Below are positions 6,197-10,174 of a DNA stretch of 10,174 nucleotides, piece after piece. Made by a program: the position numbers and the translations under genes. The DNA is taken from positions 1 through 10,174 of the forward strand of contig DYDT01000067.1 of NCBI GenBank assembly GCA_020404485.1, read 5' to 3'. Within the stretch, counting starts at the first letter, position 1. Every line of letters begins with the position of its first letter. Under the pieces are notes generated by a model. That model was not told the origin of the DNA. It was given only the letters and a program-made list of their open reading frames with translations, and searched no databases. The DNA comes from Rickettsia endosymbiont of Diachasma alloeum (GTDB lineage Bacteria; Pseudomonadota; Alphaproteobacteria; Rickettsiales; Rickettsiaceae).

Positions 6197-8649
6197 AATT
6201 TACACTATCATGGTTAAAAAAGTTTTTAGATACATCAGCCTCGGTTGCTGAAATTGCTGAAAACTTAACCGCTATAGGACTTGAAGTAGAAGAAGTAATA
6301 GACAAAGCAGCAGATTTACAAAAATTTGAAGTAGCATATATTGCAAACACTAAACCCCATCCGTCAGCTGATAAGTTACAACTTTGTGATGTTGAAACTA
6401 AAAGTGGTATGCTGCAAATAGTTTGCGGTGCAAGCAATGCAAGAGCCGGCATAAAAGTAGTGCTTGCTAATATCGGTGTAGAAATTCCCAACGGCAAGTT
6501 TAAGATTAAGGAATCTAACATTAGAGGGGAAAAAAGTTGTGGCATGCTCTGCTCTGAAGAAGAGTTATTTTTAGCTTCCGAATCGGCAGGGATCATAGAA
6601 TTACCTGAAGATGCCGTAATCGGTGAACCTTTTACCAAATATTACGGCTTGGATGATCCAGTATTTGTAATTAACGTTACCCCTAATCGTGGGGATGCTT
6701 TAGGGGTTTACAGCATTGCAAGAGATTTAGCGGCAAAAGGAATCGGAACACTTAAAGAGCTTGAAATTCCTACGGTGAAAAGCACATTTAGCTCTAAAAT
6801 AAAGCTTAATATAAAAGATAAAAAATCTTGTCCGTTATTTACGTTCAGAGAAATAAGAAATCTAAAGAATAAACCAAGTCCTGACTGGCTTCAGAGATTG
6901 CTTAAAAATATTGGTGTAAAGTCTATATCAAGCCTAGTTGATGTGACAAATTATATTTCCTATAGTTTTGGTCAGCCTATGCATGCTTACGATGCGGGTA
7001 AGATAGGGGGGGAGATTGTTGTAGATCGTCATGAGGAAGCAGATGTCATCCCGCGGCTTGACCGCGGGATCCAAGAAAACTCCAAAGATACCGTGGTCAA
7101 GCCACGGTATGACAACAGGGAATTCCACGCTCTAAATGACAAAAAATATCTACTTAGTGAAACTGATTTGGTCGTAAAAGATGAAAATGGAGTGCAAGCT
7201 TTAGCTGGTATTATTGGCGGGATTAGTAGTAGCTGTGATAGCAACACAACAAATATATTGCTAGAAGCTGCTTGTTTTAATGCTAAAATGGTTGCAGCAA
7301 GCGGTAGGCGACTACAAATCGATACTGATTCCAGATATCGCTTTGAGCGTAATATTGATAGAAACTTTACAGAAAAAGCTTTAAATATAGCAATTGACCT
7401 TATTTTATCGATATGTGATGGTGGTGAAGTATCTGAACCGGTAATAGATGGTGAAAAAGAACCACTAAAAAATTCTTTGGATTTTCCAGTAAATTATCTA
7501 GAAAAAATTACTGGGATTACGTTAAATATCAAAGAGATAGAAGTAATATTAAATAAACTTGGCTTTGTTACTGATATTAAAGAAGATGTTATAAAAATAA
7601 TACCTCCATCATGGCGTCATGATATAAATATTCTAGAGGATATTGTAGAAGAAATAACTCGTATTTATGGCTATGATAAGATAGAGAGCATAAAACTACC
7701 GGAATTAGAGCAGGACAATAATCACTTAAGAGATCATAAAAGGATATCTAGTTTTAAAAGGATACTTGCGAGTAAAGGTTATGATGAGGTAGTTACCAAC
7801 TCGTTTATGAATAGCAAGGATGCTAAATTATTGACTGAGCTAAAAGATGAGCTATTTTTGCTGAATCCTATAAGCATTGATGATGATTATATGCGTCCTA
7901 CTATTGTGCCGAATTTACTTGATATAGTTCGAAAAAACCTTGCACGTTCTATAAAAGATATGGCTTTTTTTGAAGTCGGTCCAAGTTTTCTAAATTTAAA
8001 TATAGAAGCAACTTATTTAACAGCAATTTTAACCGGTTCATATAATAATAAAAATCCTCATTCGATGGGGCGTAGCTATGATATTTTTGATCTTAAAAGT
8101 GATTTAGAAACTATCTTTGATTATGCCGGTTTATCTATAGAGAAGTGTATTGTGTCAAATCAGGCTACACCTTCATATTATCATCCGACTAGATCGGTAA
8201 ATTTAGCATTGGGGAAAAATGTATTAGGTCACTTTGGGCAGGTACATCCTAAAATATTAAAGCATTATGATATTAAAGAGGAAGTATTTGCGTTTGAGCT
8301 AAATATAACAAATTTACCTGCACCTAAAGCTAAATTTGGCAAGAGAGACGAATTTATAATATCTGATTACCAAGCTAATTTTAGAGATTACGCATTTATT
8401 ATAACTCATGATCAACCAGTTGGTGAAATAATATCATACATAAATAATTTTAACAAGAAGCTTGTCAAATCAGTTATATTATTTGATATTTATAGCGGTG
8501 ATAAATTACCTTCAGGTAAAAAGTCTATTGCAATTAGGGTAGGGCTTCAAGCTGATGATCGCACTTTAAATGAAGGTGATTTAAATTCATTCAGCAAAAA
8601 TTTAATTGCCAGTATTGAGCAGAAATTTCAAGGAACATTAAGAGAATAA
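6193..8649 (+). CDS. pheT: Phenylalanine--tRNA ligase beta subunit, carrying an in-frame palindromic insert
   Basis: PheT is the non-catalytic, editing and tRNA-binding partner of PheS. Domains in order over 818 residues: tRNA-binding OB domain (about 44-148, with [12 protein letters not shown] and [19 protein letters not shown]); core start [19 protein letters not shown] (162-180); B3/B4 editing domain (about 215-385, with [20 protein letters not shown] at 249-268 and [18 protein letters not shown] at 372-389); B5 domain (about 405-480, ending [18 protein letters not shown]); catalytic-like core; and a C-terminal FDX-ACB anticodon-binding domain (about 725-818, with [17 protein letters not shown]). 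Residues about 284-310 ([11 protein letters not shown]...PRYDNRE) do not look like PheT and are encoded by a palindromic element; the normal sequence resumes at [11 protein letters not shown]. The reading frame is otherwise intact, so the protein is probably functional with a surface-loop insertion. The ATG overlaps the pheS stop. Confidence 0.96.
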   Translation: MKFTLSWLKKFLDTSASVAEIAENLTAIGLEVEEVIDKAADLQKFEVAYIANTKPHPSADKLQLCDVETKSGMLQIVCGASNARAGIKVVLANIGVEIPNGKFKIKESNIRGEKSCGMLCSEEELFLASESAGIIELPEDAVIGEPFTKYYGLDDPVFVINVTPNRGDALGVYSIARDLAAKGIGTLKELEIPTVKSTFSSKIKLNIKDKKSCPLFTFREIRNLKNKPSPDWLQRLLKNIGVKSISSLVDVTNYISYSFGQPMHAYDAGKIGGEIVVDRHEEADVIPRLDRGIQENSKDTVVKPRYDNREFHALNDKKYLLSETDLVVKDENGVQALAGIIGGISSSCDSNTTNILLEAACFNAKMVAASGRRLQIDTDSRYRFERNIDRNFTEKALNIAIDLILSICDGGEVSEPVIDGEKEPLKNSLDFPVNYLEKITGITLNIKEIEVILNKLGFVTDIKEDVIKIIPPSWRHDINILEDIVEEITRIYGYDKIESIKLPELEQDNNHLRDHKRISSFKRILASKGYDEVVTNSFMNSKDAKLLTELKDELFLLNPISIDDDYMRPTIVPNLLDIVRKNLARSIKDMAFFEVGPSFLNLNIEATYLTAILTGSYNNKNPHSMGRSYDIFDLKSDLETIFDYAGLSIEKCIVSNQATPSYYHPTRSVNLALGKNVLGHFGQVHPKILKHYDIKEEVFAFELNITNLPAPKAKFGKRDEFIISDYQANFRDYAFIITHDQPVGEIISYINNFNKKLVKSVILFDIYSGDKLPSGKKSIAIRVGLQADDRTLNEGDLNSFSKNLIASIEQKFQGTLRE
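7044..7114 (+). repeat. Palindromic element (RPE-like) inserted in frame in pheT
   Basis: The core is two hairpins flanked by TGTCA (7044-7048) and TGACA (7110-7114). Hairpin 1 is ATCCCGCGG-CTTGA-CCGCGGGAT (7048-7070) and hairpin 2 is ATACCGTGG-TCAAG-CCACGGTAT (7088-7110); each has a 9-bp perfect stem, and the loops complement each other. The two halves are therefore also an imperfect large palindrome, with four mismatches. The element reads through pheT without stops, encoding about 28 extra residues in the B3/B4 domain. In-frame insertion of such elements in essential genes is known in Rickettsia. Exact ends are uncertain by a few bases because no empty site is available. Confidence 0.88.
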
Positions 8650-8653
8650 CAAT

Positions 8654-9793
8654 ATGTTAAAGGTAATAGTTGAGACAAAAACATTAGTTCAAGCACTCGG
8701 TTTTGCAAGTTCTGTTGTTGAAAAACGTAATGTAATATCCGAGCTTGCAAATATTAAATTATCAGCAAAGGATGGGCTGTTAGAGCTTAGCTCTACCAAT
8801 ATGGACTTATATTTAAGCCAAAAAATAGGAGTGCAAGTAGTAAGTGAGGGTGAGCTTACTGTCTCCACTAAAACTTTAAATGATATAGTGAGAAAGCTTC
8901 CTGATTCAGAGCTTACCTTAACTGATTTAGGTACTACCGGGCTTGAAATAACAGGAAAAAATTGTCGCTTTAATTTATTTACTCTGCCGGTAGAGTCTTT
9001 TCCTGTGATGGATAACATTAATTCAGAAGCTAGCTTTAAAATTTCTTGTGCCGAGTTTGCTAAAATCATTGAATCAACAAAATTTTCAGTTTCTTTAGAT
9101 GAGACTCGTTATAATCTAAACGGTATTTATTTGCATGTAAAAGACGGCGAGTTTTATTCTGCAAGTACTGATGGGCATAGACTTTCTATTTCATCTGTAG
9201 CGTTAGCTGAAAAAATAGAGGATTTCGGTGTTATATTACCACAAAAGAGTGCTGAAGAGATTTTAAAGATAGTAAAAGATTCTAAAAATGCAAATGCAGA
9301 TATAGAAATACTTTTAAGTAGTAACAAGATTAAGTTCATATGCAATGAAAATGTTATTATGCTATCAAAACTAATTGATGGTACTTTCCCTGATTATAGT
9401 AGCTTTATCCCAGAAAATAATAGCTCAAAACTAGTAATTAACCGCAAAATATTTGCCGATACTATCGAGCGAATAGCAATAATAACAGTTGAAAAGTTTA
9501 GAGCCGTAAAATTATCACTATCCGGTGAGGCTTTAGAAATCAGTGCAATAGGGGAAGCACGAGGAAATGCAAAAGAAGTTATTAATTCTTCAAAAGAGAC
9601 AGAAAATTTTTACGAGTATAACGGTGAAGCTACTCTAGATATAGGCTTCAACCCGCAATATTTAGAAGACGTTCTAAAAGCTATAAAATCAGATTTAGTA
9701 GAGCTATATTTCTCAGGTGTTTCAGCACCAGTACTTATTAAATTCCCTGAAAGCCCTAAGGATATATTTGTAGTCATGCCTGTTAAGGTATAG
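8654..9793 (+). CDS. dnaN: DNA polymerase III beta subunit (sliding clamp)
   Basis: DnaN dimerises into the ring that holds DNA polymerase III and repair enzymes on DNA. The 379-residue length is normal, with three similar domains of about 120 residues. Domain 1 starts [26 protein letters not shown] and contains [13 protein letters not shown]. Domain 2 includes [27 protein letters not shown] and [11 protein letters not shown], the family's most recognisable signature. Domain 3 carries [29 protein letters not shown] and the terminal VVMPVKV that lines the hydrophobic binding pocket for partner peptides. It begins four bases after the pheT stop, so it is probably co-transcribed with pheST. A weak AAGAG purine run lies upstream of the ATG. 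No defects are visible. Here dnaN lies with pheST rather than beside dnaA. Confidence 0.97.
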   Translation: MLKVIVETKTLVQALGFASSVVEKRNVISELANIKLSAKDGLLELSSTNMDLYLSQKIGVQVVSEGELTVSTKTLNDIVRKLPDSELTLTDLGTTGLEITGKNCRFNLFTLPVESFPVMDNINSEASFKISCAEFAKIIESTKFSVSLDETRYNLNGIYLHVKDGEFYSASTDGHRLSISSVALAEKIEDFGVILPQKSAEEILKIVKDSKNANADIEILLSSNKIKFICNENVIMLSKLIDGTFPDYSSFIPENNSSKLVINRKIFADTIERIAIITVEKFRAVKLSLSGEALEISAIGEARGNAKEVINSSKETENFYEYNGEATLDIGFNPQYLEDVLKAIKSDLVELYFSGVSAPVLIKFPESPKDIFVVMPVKV

Positions 9794-9800
9794 TATACTC

Positions 9801-9909
9801 GTTTTATTTGAAAAATTGGCGACAAAGTCTTTTGCTGATAATCCTTACATACTAGTATGTACACTGTGGTTATCAGCTTCAAGACCGGTTCCTCTTTTCC
9901 AAATAAAAC
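9801..9909 (-). repeat. Palindromic element (RPE-like) directly after dnaN
   Basis: This is a layered palindrome of 109 bp. Outer arms 9801-9815 and 9895-9909 match in 14 of 15 bases (GTTTTATTTG... and ...CAAATAAAAC). GTCTT (9827-9831) pairs with AAGAC (9881-9885), and GCTGATAA (9834-9841) with TTATCAGC (9870-9877). The centre is TACATACTAGTATGTA (9846-9861), a perfect 16-bp palindrome. The minus strand is open throughout in one frame (LFGKEEPVLKLI...), which is why that orientation is given. It begins eight bases after the dnaN stop. The transcript hairpin could protect or end the operon mRNA, but no T-run follows. Subfamily is not assigned, and it is unlike the two other elements here. Confidence 0.75.
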
Positions 9910-9934
9910 TTCATCTACCCATCTAGTTGTTTTT

Positions 9935-9963
9935 CTGGATCTAGTTCCCAAGCCACAGGATAA
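9935..9963. repeat. Possible decayed half of a palindromic element
   Basis: CTGGATC (9935-9941) and AAGCCACAGGATAA (9950-9963) resemble the right half of the GATCCCGTGG-TCAAG-CCACGGGATGACA type of element seen intact in pheT, with several changes that spoil the stem. The likeness is limited to short blocks, so this is only a suggestion. Confidence 0.3.
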
Positions 9964-10056
9964 ATATTTTATAACCTTACGTCGGAATGGTCAGTACGAT
10001 CTTTCTTTTATTATCTAATTTGGCTAGATCTTTTTAGCTGGGTTTTTGTTAAAGAT

Positions 10057-10174
10057 TGTGATGTGGCTATAGTTTTCCGGACAGTTAATAATAGACGATA
10101 TTAACAGAAAGGATAAAAATGACAGATATAAAACCAAAGGTATATCCAGCTGAATTTAAAGAATCAGCGATTAA
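10057..10174 (+). mobile_element. Left end of an IS3-type insertion sequence, cut by window edge
   Basis: The segment ends in the first codons of an OrfA-like transposase gene. About 40 bases upstream of that gene lies TTTTCCGGACAGTT (10073-10086), resembling the inner part of terminal repeats in several IS3-family groups, which begin with TG about 15 bases further out. TG dinucleotides at 10057-10065 are therefore candidate outer ends. The exact boundary, the right end and the target duplication cannot be seen here. Confidence 0.5.
10119..10174 (+). CDS. IS3-family transposase OrfA, N-terminal fragment (runs off window)
   Basis: ATG at 10119 follows AAAGGA (10108-10113) by five bases, a good ribosome-binding site. 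The 18 visible codons read MTDIKPKVYPAEFKESAI. The 'YPAEFKESAI' pattern is the opening of the helix-turn-helix OrfA protein of IS3/IS911-type transposases (commonly Y-x-x-E-F-K-x-x-A-V), which binds the element's ends and is joined to OrfB by frameshifting. That role comes from family knowledge; only the first residues are visible, and completeness of the element cannot be judged. Confidence 0.72.
   Translation, partial: MTDIKPKVYPAEFKESAI

Larger units (their letters stand above)
9794..10118. other. Gene-poor stretch between dnaN and the insertion sequence
   Basis: These 325 bases hold no convincing gene. The first part is a palindromic element (9801-9909). The middle has a possible decayed repeat half (about 9935-9963). 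From 9964 to about 10056 I recognise nothing beyond AT-rich sequence with a weak stem near 10023-10038 followed by GGGTTTTT, which might terminate transcription. The rest is probably the left end of an insertion sequence. A minus-strand open frame covers 9951-9794 and continues antisense into dnaN, but it is explained by the palindromic element and a dnaN shadow. Confidence 0.6.

Noticed and set aside
6934..7247. Two minus-strand open frames across the pheT insert
   Set aside because: They arise because the palindromic element lacks stops on several frames; the flanks are antisense pheT.
9610..9951. Minus-strand open frame of 113 codons over the dnaN end and the palindromic element
   Set aside because: Half is antisense to dnaN and the rest is the stop-free strand of the palindromic element; no independent start signal or recognisable domain.
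10022..10047. Intrinsic terminator for dnaN
   Set aside because: The stem is only four to five pairs and the T-run is preceded by an unpaired GGG; too weak to annotate.
1..10174. CRISPR array, tRNA or rRNA gene, toxin-antitoxin pair, or new defence cluster
   Set aside because: I saw no direct repeat array, no cloverleaf-like sequence and no suitable gene pair; the window is explained by housekeeping genes, surface genes and mobile-element remnants.

Overview
The window reads as chromosome of a Rickettsia (obligate intracellular Alphaproteobacteria). The DNA is very AT-rich, with AT-ending codons. Housekeeping proteins (DapF, MtaB, PheS, PheT, DnaN) are of recognisably rickettsial type. Palindromic elements typical of the genus (RPE-like) sit between genes, and one lies in frame inside a gene. 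A decayed PD-(D/E)XK 'Rpn' transposase-type gene and the edge of an IS3-type element suggest a species carrying a fair mobile-DNA load. The species cannot be fixed from this window.

Left part, minus strand (1-2943): read in the direction of transcription, a divergent palindromic promoter is followed by a frameshifted Rpn nuclease/transposase pseudogene. Two bases after its stop comes a GT4-family glycosyltransferase. After a 79-base gap containing a good sigma-70-type promoter comes the 5' part of a NodT/TolC-type outer-membrane efflux lipoprotein, which runs off the left edge.

Right part, plus strand (2935-9793): dapF (meso-diaminopimelate for peptidoglycan), mtaB (tRNA methylthiotransferase), pheS and pheT (phenylalanyl-tRNA synthetase) and dnaN (sliding clamp) form a tight co-directional series. 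dapF and mtaB overlap by 8 bases, pheS and pheT overlap by 4 (ATGA) with a strong Shine-Dalgarno, and pheT and dnaN are 4 bases apart. The only real gap, between mtaB and pheS, is filled by an 88-bp nested palindrome. A second palindromic element is inserted in frame in pheT and adds about 28 residues to the B3/B4 domain.

Right edge (9794-10174): no complete gene. It holds a 109-bp palindromic element just after dnaN, a possible decayed repeat half, and the left end of an IS3-type insertion sequence with the first 18 codons of its OrfA.

I did not find a convincing new multi-gene system. The most interesting signals are the palindromic elements (in-frame insertion, compensatory changes preserving local hairpins, shared GTCAT...ATGAC termini), the mirror-image pair of extended -10 promoters at 2912-2943, and the glycosyltransferase left dependent on a decayed mobile gene.
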